Assembly (NCBI RefSeq): GCF_020080835.1
Contig: NC_058166.1
Location: 806,001-870,000, forward strand
Source of the DNA: Cotesia glomerata
Lineage: Eukaryota > Arthropoda > Insecta > Hymenoptera > Braconidae
Reading direction: 5' to 3'
Length of the DNA stretch: 64,000 nucleotides
Positions 45,830 to 57,300 of the stretch are shown here, piece after piece (positions within the stretch are counted from its first letter, which is position 1; the number at the start of each line of letters is the position of its first letter). The position numbers and the translations under genes are program-made. The notes beneath the pieces are model-generated. The model did no database searches. It was not told where the DNA came from and was given only the letters and a program-made list of their open reading frames with translations.

Positions 45830-47325
45830 AATTCCTTGAACTTAAACTTTAACCTCTCTATCTTCAAAACTATCATTTATAAAAAAATCATATGAGACCT
45901 TTTTTATAGAGGAGAGAATTTCCTATCAAAATAATTGATCAAACTTCTAAAAAAAAATTTTGTTCCTAAATTATTGCTTTTTAAAAAATTCCAAAAATCA
46001 CTTCTAAGCCTTGTAGCTATTTTTGAGGTTTAAGGCCCGAAAAAAATTAATTAAAATTAACTTTTTATGTCTTCGGCACTGGGATTATCATCTAGACACT
46101 CTAAACTAGAAAACTACGTGGTACTTTTGCAAATCTCCTAAGAATTTTCCTAAAATTCCTACGCCCCCAGTCAAAAACTCAAAATTTCCTTAAAATTAAA
46201 CTTTAACCTCTCTAATTTCAAAACTATCGTTTATCAAAAAATTATGAGCAACTTTTTTTATAGAGGAGAGAATTTCCTATTAAAATCATTAATCAAACTC
46301 CTAAAAAAAAATTTTATTCCTAAATTATTGCTTTTCAAAAATTCCGAAAATCACTTCTAAGCCTTATAGCTATTTTTGAGGTTTAAGGCCCGAAAAAAAT
46401 TAATTAAAATTAACTTTTTATGTCTTCGGCACTGGGATTATCATCTAGACACTCTAAACTAGAAAACTACGTGGTACTTTTGCAAATCTCCTAAGAATTT
46501 TCCTAAAATTCCTACGCCCCCAGTCAAAAACTCAAAATTTCCTTAAAATTAAACTTTAACCTCTCTAATTTCAAAACTATCGTTTATCAAAAAATTATGA
46601 GCAACTTTTTTTATAGAGGAGAGAATTTCCTATTAAAATCATTAATCAAACTCCTAAAAAAAAATTTTATTCCTAAATTATTGCTTTTCAAAAATTCCGA
46701 AAATCACTTCTAAGCTTTATAGCTATTTTCGAGTTTTAAGGCCCAAAAAAAATTAATTAAAATTAACTTTTTATGTCTTCAGCACTGGGATTATCATCTA
46801 GATACTCTAAACTAAGAAACTACGTGGTACTTTTGCAAATCTCCTAAGAATTTTCCTAAAATTCCTACGCCCCCAGTCAAAACCTCAAAATTTCCTTAAA
46901 ATTAAACTTTAACCTCTCTATCTTCAAAACTATCGTTTATAAAAAAATCATAAGAGACCTTTTTTATAGAGGAGAAAATTTCCTATCAAAATCATTAATT
47001 AAACCCCTAAAAAAAAATTTTGTTCCTAAATTATTGCTTTTTAAAAAATTCCAAAAATCACTTCCAAGCCTTATAGCTATTTTTGAGGTTTAAGGCCCGA
47101 AAAAAATTAATTAAAATTAACTTTTTATGTCTTCGGCACTGGGATTATCATCTAGATACTCTAAACTAAGAAACTACGTGGTACTTTTGCAAATCTCCTG
47201 AGAATTTTTCTAAAATTCCTACGCCTTCATAAAAACTTCTAAACACTCGAATTAAAATCCGTTAAATTCAGAAGTAGCATTACCGTAATGTAACATGTAT
47301 ATTAATACGGTGACTAATTTATTAT
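45830..47325 (-). repeat. ~360-bp satellite block D (minus orientation) with inverted flank
   Basis: Four units, marked by TTATGTCTTCGGCACTGGGA at about 46065, 46425 and 47130 and a TTCAGCACT variant at 46780, run in the opposite orientation to block C. The block ends in the inverse of the 42895-42990 flank. Confidence 0.85.
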
Positions 47326-47329
47326 AGAG

Positions 47330-47800
47330 TAAAAATTCCTTGAACTAGTTTTTGAATTCTAAAATATCTCGTTTTATAGCGGCACTTATCGATATCACGA
47401 TTTTCGGATTCTAGGTTACCGATATCCCGCATTAGGCTTTATATCAAAATGCTCTGGAAAGGCCCCCACCCCTATAGAGATCAGAGCTAGCTCACGATCT
47501 TATTTACTATTCAATACTCTAACAACAGCAATTGCAGCCCAGGCTGAGGCTAAACTCGTTGTCGGCGTAGGATGATCAGAGAGCAGGCTCGGTGGTTTAA
47601 ATCCTAAGGGTTTCAGTGCAAGGCGAGGGTCTTAAGGCCCAACGGACAGTGTTGTTATTATGGGCATCATCCCATCGCCTCTTTTGTCCTGACCAACGAC
47701 TACGTGTCTCACGGTCTATTACATCAAGTTAGCCAATCACGTATCTTCTTGTTTGTCGATCCCCTGACCTGGGTGTAATTAAGCCCGGTTTTGATTATTG
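47330..47800. other. Unassigned single-copy island
   Basis: GC-richer DNA around 47440-47780 without a frame. Possibly untranslated or relic transposon sequence. Confidence 0.35.
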
Positions 47801-47804
47801 ATAA

Positions 47805-48215
47805 CTTCTAGAAAGATTTTAAAAAAATCTAACAAGTTTCTGAAGAAGTAATGGGAGTTTTTTTTGCGGAAATTATAGGTGAAAACGGAAAAACTTTTTT
47901 TCGGATCAAAATTTTGGAACCGGACTAATTTTTATGGATTTGTATCATCAAATGCTACAACTTTTGTCCCAAAGTTTTTCTAAGCGACCAAAAATTTCCC
48001 AGATAATTAAAAAAAATCCTTAATTCAATATAAGCTAATTTGGTTTTACATGTAGATTGAAAAAGGAGCATAACTTTTTTCCTATTCAAAATTTTGGAAC
48101 CGGACTAATTTTATTAGCTTTGTATAAAAACAAGCTACAACTTTGGTTCCAAAATTTTTTCTTCGACCAATAAAAATAATTTATTTACATATGACTTATT
48201 TAGGAGCCAAATTAG
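47805..48215. repeat. Inverted copy of the 43990-44430 repeat
   Basis: TAATTCAATATAAGCTAATT and TGCTACAACTTTTGTCCCAA are reverse complements of 44165-44200 and 44235-44265. Confidence 0.8.
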
Positions 48216-48269
48216 ACTTTCAAAAATTTTTCCAACCCCAATAATTTTCCCTTTTCTCAAACTTTTCCC

Positions 48270-48760
48270 TGAAGAACGCTCAGAAAAACTTTCTTAGAGC
48301 AACTTTCTTGATCCTTAAGATTCCTAGATAATAGCATCGGAATTAATAAAATAGTTACCAGCGATTAGACGCCGTTTGAGTCCTCGGCTGAAGAAGCCTC
48401 CGCTGGGGATCAACCAGAGCAACAAGAGTGAGAGAGACATAGAATAAACAAGTACCGCTATGTTGCCCGTCCAATGACTGGTTCTTCCATAAGAATCAAC
48501 GAATCCCTAGTATTCTTTAGGTTAAAACACCTCCTGCCTCGCGGACACCTGGTTTATAAATTCAACCCACAATCTCGGGATCTACAGAGCCGTCCCGACC
48601 GCCGTCCACGTTGGAGGACACCATCTAGTTGCTTCGATAATTATTTCTGGTTTTATTTGGGTCCTTTGAGGCCCCAGTGTGATTTTATTTATTTATAACA
48701 AGTTTTGTGTTGTGTCACTGTGAGCAAGGTACGTGCTGTGTTTTTATATTTCTTGAATTT
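48270..48760. other. Unassigned single-copy island ending in a splice-donor-like site
   Basis: A 74-codon frame (48474-48698) has no family. GAGCAAG followed by GTACGTG at about 48729 could be the donor of a 5' untranslated exon of the ZP gene. Speculative. Confidence 0.25.
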
Positions 48761-48869
48761 TTTTTTATAAATTTTGGGCCATTTTGGGCCCTATAAAACT
48801 CACCCGGTAAAAATATTTTAATTTAGACCCGAGTTGTAAAGTTTTGAAATTGGGCCAGTTTACACCCTC

Positions 48870-49890
48870 AAGAAGAGTGGTTCTAAATAATTTTTTACGG
48901 AAAAGCTATCGGTTTTTTTGAAAAATTTTTCAAACAAAAGTTGTAGTGCAATGTCTATAGAATCCAAAAAAAACTATCCGGGGCCTTAATTTTTTATAGG
49001 TCCCAAATTATGCAACCTTAAAATCGATCTAGTTTAAAATTTTGATAAGGTTGGTTCAAAATAATTTTTTTTGGAAAAGCTTTTGGTTTTTTTGAAATAT
49101 TTTTGGACAGAAGTTCGAGTGTAAAGTCCCAAAAATCTGAAAAAAATTATCCAGGGCCTGAATTTTTTATAGGGCCCAAAATATGCAGCTTTCAAATCAG
49201 CCTAGTTTATGATCTTTATAAGGTTGGTTCAAAATAATTTTTTCTGAAAAAGATTTTGGTTTTTTTGAAAAATTTTTGGGACAAAAGTTTGAGTGTAAGG
49301 TTGGTAGAATTCAAAAAAAAATATTTGGACTTAAATTAATTATAGGGCCCAAGTTATGTAACTTTGAAATCGGACTTGTGTAAAATCTTGATGAGGCTGG
49401 TTCAAAATAATTTTTTTTGGAAAAATTATTAATTTTTTGAAAAATATTTCTTCTAAAATTTGTAGAGTAAAGTCACAAGAATCTAAAAAAAATTAATTGG
49501 GCCCTTAATTTTCCATAGGGCCCAAATTATGTAACTTTAAAATTGGACTAGTGTAAAATCTTGAGGGGGCTGGTTCAAAATAATTTTTTTTGGAAAAAGT
49601 ATCAATTTTTTGAAAAATTTTTCCAATAATATTTGTAGAGTAAGATTGGGAAAATCTAAAAAAAATTATTTGGGCCCTTAATTTTCTATAGGGCCCAAGT
49701 TATGTAACCTTAAAATTGGAGTAGTGTAAAATCTTGATGAGGCTGGTTCAAAATAATTTTTTTTGGAAAAATTATTATTTTTTTGAAAAATTTTTCCTAT
49801 AAAATTATTAGAGTAAGGTTGGGAGAATCTAAAAAAAATTAATTGGGCCCTTAATTTTCCATAGGACCCAAACTATGAATTTTAAAAATC
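48870..49890 (+). repeat. ~173-bp tandem repeat, about six units
   Basis: GGCTGGTTCAAAATAATTTT recurs at about 49049, 49222, 49395, 49568 and 49741, each followed by a GAAAAATTTTT segment and TTGGGCCCTTAATTTTC. The phrase TAGGGCCCAA links it to the GGGCC arrays. Confidence 0.85.
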
Positions 49891-49894
49891 ACCC

Positions 49895-51150
49895 CAAAAA
49901 AAAACCCTATAAGCCAATTTTCCTTCCATACAAAGAGCAAGATATAAAACTGCCCGACCTGCCTTAAAGTATCAGGTTGCAAAAGGATCTTAGGCGCCAT
50001 TAGGCCGTTGAACCCTTCCCCCATTCTTTACATCTTACCCGTAACCCCCCTCCGAGATAATCTCACACTCTCCCACTCCTTAAGTCCCAAGTTGTTAGCT
50101 CTTAGCTTCTCCCCCTCTACAAACATTCTACTGGACATCACCGACATCGGACCCTGACCGAGAACTTGTAGTAGATTGAGTAACGTATTATATTATATTA
50201 AGGAATTTAATTCAAATATCTCACGGTAAACAATATAGCTTGGATGTGAATTTTCACAGGGTTCTTTAAATGCAGGAAGTTTTAGATAATCTAGAGGTTT
50301 TATAGCCTCTAAACTCGATTATCTCTTTGATGGTGGATAGTTAATGGGCAATGTTTGCATTAAACCTCCTGAGGTTTAATAGGCCCCTATACGCTGGCAA
50401 ATTACGCGAGTATTTTATTGCTACTGGATATTTATTTTTAGTAGGCATTCATTTTTTACGGAGTGGAATTAAATTATAGGCTCAAAAAAAATGAAGCTTA
50501 GGGTAAAAATTTGCCATAGTTTATTTTTTGAAATTTTTATTGCTAAAATTATTGACTTGAAAAAATTTTTTTTAGACAAAAATTGCAACTATAACTTCCT
50601 TCTTTTCAAAAAAAATTATTTGGTTCCTTAATTTTTGGTTAAATGCTATAAATTTTTAAAAATAGCGAATTGGTTAACAACCGGCTGTTTAAAAATCGTA
50701 AACGTTTAAGTAAAAACTAAAACCGAGATAAGTTTGTAAATACACGGGTAATTGAAATGCGGAAGTTGTTACAGTGTTTATTATTTAGTTATTTATCTTT
50801 AACCACCGTTATAGTAAAATTTAAAATTCAAAATAAATCGATAATATATTACGAATTCATAATTGAAATATTTATACAAATAGATGATGTGTAAAGTTAA
50901 TTTTAAGGTATTCCGTTTTACGGTATTTAATAATAATAAACGTTGTGTGAGATGATGATTTGCTATTTCAGCGATGACATAAAAACCAACGGTTTAGTGG
51001 TTAAACTTACCTCGTAGTGGGTTCCGGTTTAAACAAGAAAAGATTTATACACTAGTATATGACACCGTTACGCAGAAAAACACATTGTCTTTAAATAATA
51101 ACAATATTTACCCGCAAATACCATAACCACCGTCTCAGCCTACCTCAATT
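49895..51150. other. Unassigned AT-rich stretch
   Basis: GC-richer to about 50180, then low-complexity. A diverged ACAAAAATTGCAACT repeat is at 50575. Nothing coding is seen. Confidence 0.35.
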
Positions 51151-51159
51151 TCATCGGTC

Positions 51160-52780
51160 CATTTTACCCCATCTGTCTTATAAGGCTTTAAAATTCACTT
51201 TGAACGATTTTTGCGTCTCAATTTGCCGAGAAGATGTCTTAAAAAAAAGTCTTCTATTTTCAAATAATTGTAACTTGGGTTTGCGCTTGCGCAAAAAATT
51301 AAATTAGGGGTGTAAATTGTAGCTTGAAAAACGGCCTAACGAATGCATTTGAGCCCGAGTGTCTAAAAAATTTATCTTTAAAGTTACAGCGTTCTCCGAA
51401 AAGGACCCTCCAATTCGTTCGAAAGGAAAATTTGGAAAATTCCGATTTGTATCGAAAATAATTGATCATTTCAAAATCGGCTTAAGAGCGGCTAAACTAC
51501 CCCTCAAGAGGTTTTACGATCCGTATTGAAATTTATTTTGCGATAATTAGGAAATCACTTCCACGCATTTCAAAATTTAAACCTTGATAAGTCTAGTCTA
51601 GATTTTGATCGTCGACATCTTGGGTTTTAATTGGCGTAAAAAATAAACTCAGGGATGTAAATTGTAGCCAAGAGTTTGCTCTTTTAAAAGAATGCTAAAT
51701 AGTTGCTCTAAAAAATTTAATTCCTGAGTTATGAAAGTTTAAAAAAAATTTTTGCAATATTTCTTTCAAGGATGATATTGTTGTCTTTCATGGAATTATT
51801 GGATTCTTAACTTCGTGGGGGGTCGCAGAGAAAAATCAACGTTGGTCAAGATTACGTTAAATGTCAATTTGATAGCAGAGCAATTTATAAGAATAAAGAA
51901 AAGCCGTAATATTTATTATTTAAATGATTAAATATGAACTATTTCATAAAAGGTAGATCTGGTCATAAGTGTAACGGTGTTGGAACGCAATATCCAGTTA
52001 CCGTTGCGTGGTCCACAAACTCTCTGATACACAGAGTAGATCTTTCTCTTTGCTATAACCATTCTATCTTGAACTTATTCGTCCATTAAAAAATCCTGCT
52101 CTGGATACCTACAGAGTTAAAAAACATTAAAAATATAACTAATGTAATAAAATATTTTGAAAGCAAGCTTGCATTTTTCTCACGTATCTTTTTATGCTTC
52201 ATTGTTACGCTAACACATAATGACTGGCATTTATACACGATAAAAAACAATTGTATATTACTATAACCGTTAAAATTTGATCTCATTGTTTCATTTTTAG
52301 AGGTTAAATTCACCAACTGGTCACCGGGTCACTAAATTCCGTTACCAAAAATTTCATTTTGGTTAATTCGTCACATCTCGGAAATTATAAGATAGAAAAT
52401 ATATTAAGGGTGAATTAGACTGGAAATTTACTGATCTAGTGTATAGAGTTGTAAAAATATTTACAAAAAAAAAAAAAATTTTTTTTTGATCCAAAAAAAT
52501 TTTTTTCAACTCGCTGTAATTCCGAAATTAATTTTTTAAATTATGACTTTGGATAGTGTTTTGGAACGGAAATCGGCTGGGCTATAAAATGAGCTTAAAA
52601 TTAAAAAAAAAATTTTCTTTCGTTTTTTGTATAAATGCAAAAAAAATTTTTTCAACTCACTGTAGCTTAGAAACTATTAATTCAAATTATGACTTTGGGT
52701 AGTGTTTTAGAACGGAAATAAACTGGGCTATAAGACAAGATAGTCAAAAAAATTTTTCATAGGGGTAAAATGGACAGAGT
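51160..52780. mobile_element. Element bounded by GGTCCATTTTACCCC inverted ends
   Basis: GGTCCATTTTACCCC at about 51157-51171 is matched by GGGGTAAAATGGACA at about 52764-52778. Inside are two diverged ~360-base units sharing a GGTGTAAATTGTAGC-like phrase (51309, 51654). Near the right end lie two inverse copies of the ~130-bp repeat found in intron 2 of the ZP gene. There is no transposase frame. Confidence 0.55.
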
Positions 52781-52784
52781 AATA

Positions 52785-53159
52785 ATTCACACCTTTGAAT
52801 AAAATATCCCATAAAAATAAGCGTGTTATTATTCCCGGCAAGAATTCACGTTCATAACTCGGAAAATCGTTTGAGAATTCTTGTAGTGAATATAAATAAA
52901 TAGAGGTTATTTTCCATTTTTATTTTATTATGTAAAACGTATTATGTTATGTTATATTACTCTTACGAGGAACGAAATTGTTTCGAACGATTGAGATAGA
53001 GGTGAAGGTACAGTACCTGCTAGGGGCCACTTACCTCTTGGCCTTGAAACAATCCAGTCACTGTACCCCTAGCGCCACCCCATGGTGAAAGTGCCACGTA
53101 ACACTTAAACTAAAAAAAAAAAAAAAAAATAATTAATTTAAAAACTCTAAAACAAATTT
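52785..53159. other. Intergenic stretch upstream of the ZP gene
   Basis: Single-copy. It has a GC-richer segment at 52990-53100 with TACAGTACCTGCTAGGGGCC and an inverse-like CACTGTACCCCTAGCGCC. Possible promoter area. Confidence 0.3.
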
Positions 53160-53404
53160 ACAGTCTCTCTTTTGTAAGCTTCGGGAAATTCTCGAGCCGA
53201 AACCCCCCGAGATTGTTTTTCCTTAATTAGGAGCCGAGCTACCGTGAGGTAGTGAGGTTGTTAGGAGACAAAAAGAGGCGAAACAAGGAAATGACGAGGC
53301 TGTTAAGTTAAAAATGTCTCAAGAATGTTGTATTTGCATGAGTGAGTTCTCTTCCTGTGGATTCAAGGGCCCGGGTCATTGAACCCTAGGCTAGTACCTG
53401 CTCG
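53160..53404 (+). promoter_or_regulatory. Candidate 5' untranslated exon region of the ZP gene
   Basis: The ATG of the ZP gene abuts a splice acceptor, so transcription must start further left. This stretch is non-repetitive, richer in G and C than its surroundings, and ends in CTCG followed by GTAAGAAG, a good donor, 924 bases before the acceptor. This is inference from composition and splice signals only. A similar unique island ending in CAAG/GTACGTG at about 48729 is an alternative. Confidence 0.3.
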
Positions 53405-53789
53405 GTAAGAAGTAATCATTAATTAGATAGATTTATGACTGACTCTTGGCTCGATTTATATTATAATTTTATTCTGATAAAAAATTTGTCTTTTTTTATA
53501 TAAAAAAGGTCGTATGAGCTTCATAGGGGACCGTTAGGTATCTAATCGCTAGATCCGGGAGATGATGAGCTCCAACGGGATCGTAATTGCTCACTGGATC
53601 GTAAAGATATTAATACAAGATTTATATAAGTGCTTTAATTATGGTTCTTAAAGTTTTCTTTCATACCATACCATTCACATTTTTTACAATAATATTTTTG
53701 GCGAAAAAAAGAAATCTATGTTATCGATAATGGGTATATAGACTACTAAAGGTAACATCTGGTCGTCGGTAATTAATCTAGAGCAGGTA

Positions 53790-54310
53790 GTAAAGGAATC
53801 TTCAATATTATTTTTGCCGTTTTTCGTATAACCGAATTTAGAAGGCCATAACTTTTTTTCTAATCAAAATTTTTGAGCCAACTTAATTTTTTTTTATTTT
53901 TACGGTAAAACTCTACAATTTTTATTTGAAAAATTTTCTTCTCAGGTCATTAATTTCTGAGATATTTTTAAGCGAATCGATATGGGTGTTTTCGACGAAA
54001 AAGTTAGATTTTAAACTGCCATAATTTTTTTTCTAATTTAAATTTTTGAACCTATCAAATTTTTTTGGACTTATATGATCAAACCCTACAATTTTTATCC
54101 CAAAGGTTTTTCTCTCAGGTCATTAATTTCCAAAATATTTTTAAGCGAATTAATATGTGTGTTTTCGACAAAAAAGTCAAATTTTAAAAAGCCATAACTT
54201 TTTTTCTAATTAAAATTTTTGAACCAGCCAAATTTTTTTGGATTTGTATGGTAAAATCCTACAAATTTTGTTCGAACATTTTTTTTCTTAGATTAATAAT
54301 TAAGAAAATA
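53790..54310. repeat. ~172-bp tandem repeat before the ZP start
   Basis: GCCATAACTTTTTTTCTAAT recurs at about 53848, 54019 and 54191. The units also contain AAGCGAATTAATATGTGTGT. This lies within the 5' untranslated intron, if the candidate upstream exon is right. Confidence 0.8.
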
Positions 54311-54328
54311 ATTTTTTTTTTTTTTTAG

Positions 54329-57300
54329 ATGGATCGACTGAGCGTAATTTCATTTCTAGCCCTCTTCAGTTTGGCGATAGCAGGCCCAGGTAAGAATTTA
54401 TTATTGTTATTATTTATTAAGTTTTTAATAAACTGTTATTTCAGCCGTAAAAACGACGTTCGAGAAATCAACGAATTACGACTATCGAGGGACAACATTC
54501 TACACGGCACGTAACTTATCTTTGTACGAATGTCAGGAGCGATGCAGAAACCGTGTAGATTGCCAGGCAGTTGCATTTTCCTTTGTTGTGAACCCTCTGG
54601 CGCCGATCCAGAACACGATGTGCGAACTTCACAATGAGACTTCGGCGACCAATCCCGAAGCTCAGCCTCAACGAGCTGTTAATAAATATTACATGACCAA
54701 GCTTCAACTGAGATCTGGTGAGTAAATTTTTTTTAAGATATTTAAATAGTCAAAAAATTTCCGGGAAAAAAATTCTATAATTTTTTTCAAACTTGTCCGT
54801 AAAAAATGATAAATTTTCCACCACCCTGAAGGGTTTGAGGAGGGTAAAATTTTCATCGGAAGTAGAGAGGGGAGTGAATTACGAATGAGAAGTCAGGCAC
54901 CAGCAAAGCTGTCACAACCTGTTTCAAATTTATCTACGCGGCTAGAAAAGGGACTCACTTAACGCCTTTAAAAAGGCCCACGTGGGGTCTGCCTTTCGAA
55001 TTCTTAGAGCCCGGACCTGTAGGTACCAGTCGTCTTTTGTTTGCCCTTCCGAGATTTCTATCAATAGACCAGAGGATTTAAATTACTACTTAGAAAAACC
55101 TTTGGAAATATTTAACTATTATATTTTATTCTTTTCTTTTTTTACTTTCGTTAATTTTCCTATAAAATTCTTCGATTTGCAAATTAGTGACTTTGAAAAA
55201 TTATTTATTTATATCTGAAAAAATTTTTAAAAATTATATTTTCTAAATTCTAGCTTAGTAAAAAATTAAAAAAAAAATTTTTTTCTTTTAACAATCTTAT
55301 CTTATAGCCCAGCAAATTTTCGTTTCAAAACACTACCCAAAGCCTCAAATCGAATAAATAGTTTCGAAACTACAGGAGTTGAAAAAAATTTTTTTGGTTT
55401 AATATAGAAAACGAAAAAAAATTTTTTTTTTAATTTCAATCTCATTTTATAGCCCAGATGATTTCCGTTCCAAAACACTACCCAAAGTCATAATTTAAAT
55501 AATTAGTTTTAGAACTACAGCGAGTTAAAAAAAATTTTTTAGCATTTATACAAAAAACGAAAAAAATTTTTTTTTTTAATTTTAAGCTCATCTTATAGCC
55601 CAAATTATTTCCATTCCTAAACACTACCCAAAGTTATAATTTAAATAATTAGTTTTGGAGTTACAGCGAGTTGAAAAAAATTTTTTTGGTTTAATATAAG
55701 AACCGAAAAAATTTTTTTTTTTTAATTTTAAGCTCATTTTGTAGCCCAGCAAATTTCCGTTCCAAAACACTACCCAAAGTTATAATTTAAATAATTAGTT
55801 TCGGAACTACAGCGAGTTGAAAAAAAATTTTTCGGATGAAAAAATAATTTTTTTTTTTTTTAATCTTTATTCAACCTTTTTTCAGACAACGTCTGCCGAC
55901 GATTATGGTCCTTCGAGCGAGTGCCAAACAAGATGATCCGAGGGCTGGATAACGCAGTGATTTACTCATCATCAAAGGACGCATGTCTTGCGTCCTGTTT
56001 AAGCGAAAGAAGGTTCACTTGCAGATCAGTAGAGTACAACTACATGTCCCTGCAGTGCGCGATGTCAGACGCAGACCGTCGGTCTACTGGGCAGTTCGTC
56101 CAGTTCGTGGATGCCCAGGGCGTGGATTACTTCGAGAACCTGTGTCTGAAGCCAAAGGACGCTTGCAAATCTTCAAAAGTCTATCAGCTTCCGAGGATCG
56201 GAGTCGCTGACGACAAGATCGCCCAGTATGTTGGACTCCAGTACTACGTTGACAAGGACTTAGCGGTCCCTACCGAGGCTTCCTGCAAGCTCGCCTGCGA
56301 GAACGAGTCCAGTTTTCTCTGCAGGTCCTTCCTCTACCGCGGCCCTCCGACAGGCGACAGTAACAACTGCCAGTTGTTCCACTTGGACCACTATTCTCTT
56401 CCAGATGGACCTTCGACTTACTTGAACTACGAGCGACCTCTGATTGACAATGGAGAAAGAATTGGAACTTACCATGAAAATTTCTGCGAAAAAGGCACTG
56501 ACCTTCCGCTTTATGTTGAAGCTACTGAGGATCCTATCACTTATTCTCTCAGAAATGGGTCCAATGCCAATTGTGATAAAACTGGAACCTGCTACAATGG
56601 TAAGTTACTTGGTCCAATTGTTCAATTTAGTAAATTTATGGTAGGATTTGATAAATTTATGTCAATTTTAGTGACCGTGAACTGCAAGGACACCAGAATT
56701 GCAGTTCAAGTAAGGACTAACAAACCCTTCAATGGAAGAATTTACGCTCTGGGAAGGTCTGAGACTTGTAACATTGATGTTACCAACAGCGACCTCTTCA
56801 AACTGGACTTGACAATGTCAGGACAGGATTGTAATACTCAGAGTGTTGTAAGTTGATAAAAACAATTTTTTGAGATTGTTGAGACAGTTAGAACAATTGG
56901 GACAGTTGGGACAATCAACATATTTGGGACAGTTGGGGCAGTTAATATAATTGGGACAGTCAACATAATTGGGACACTTGGGACAATTAACATATTTGGG
57001 ACAGTTGGGACAATAAATACAATTGGGATAGTCACTACAATTAGGACAGTTGAGACAGTCACCATAATTGGGGCACTTGGGACAATCAACATATCTGGGA
57101 CAATTAGGACATTTAGTACAATTGGGATAGTTAGTACAATTGGGACAGCTGGGACAGTCAACATATTTAAGACAATTATTACAATTGGGGCAGTTGGGAC
57201 AGTTAACATATTTGGGACAGTTGGGACAATAAATACAATTGGGATAGTTAGCACAATTGGGACAGTCACCATAATTGGGACACTTTGGACAATTAACATA

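Noticed and set aside
54982..55218. 78-codon frame in intron 2 of the ZP gene
   Set aside because: It has no PAN or ZP similarity, and exons 2 and 3 join in frame without it.
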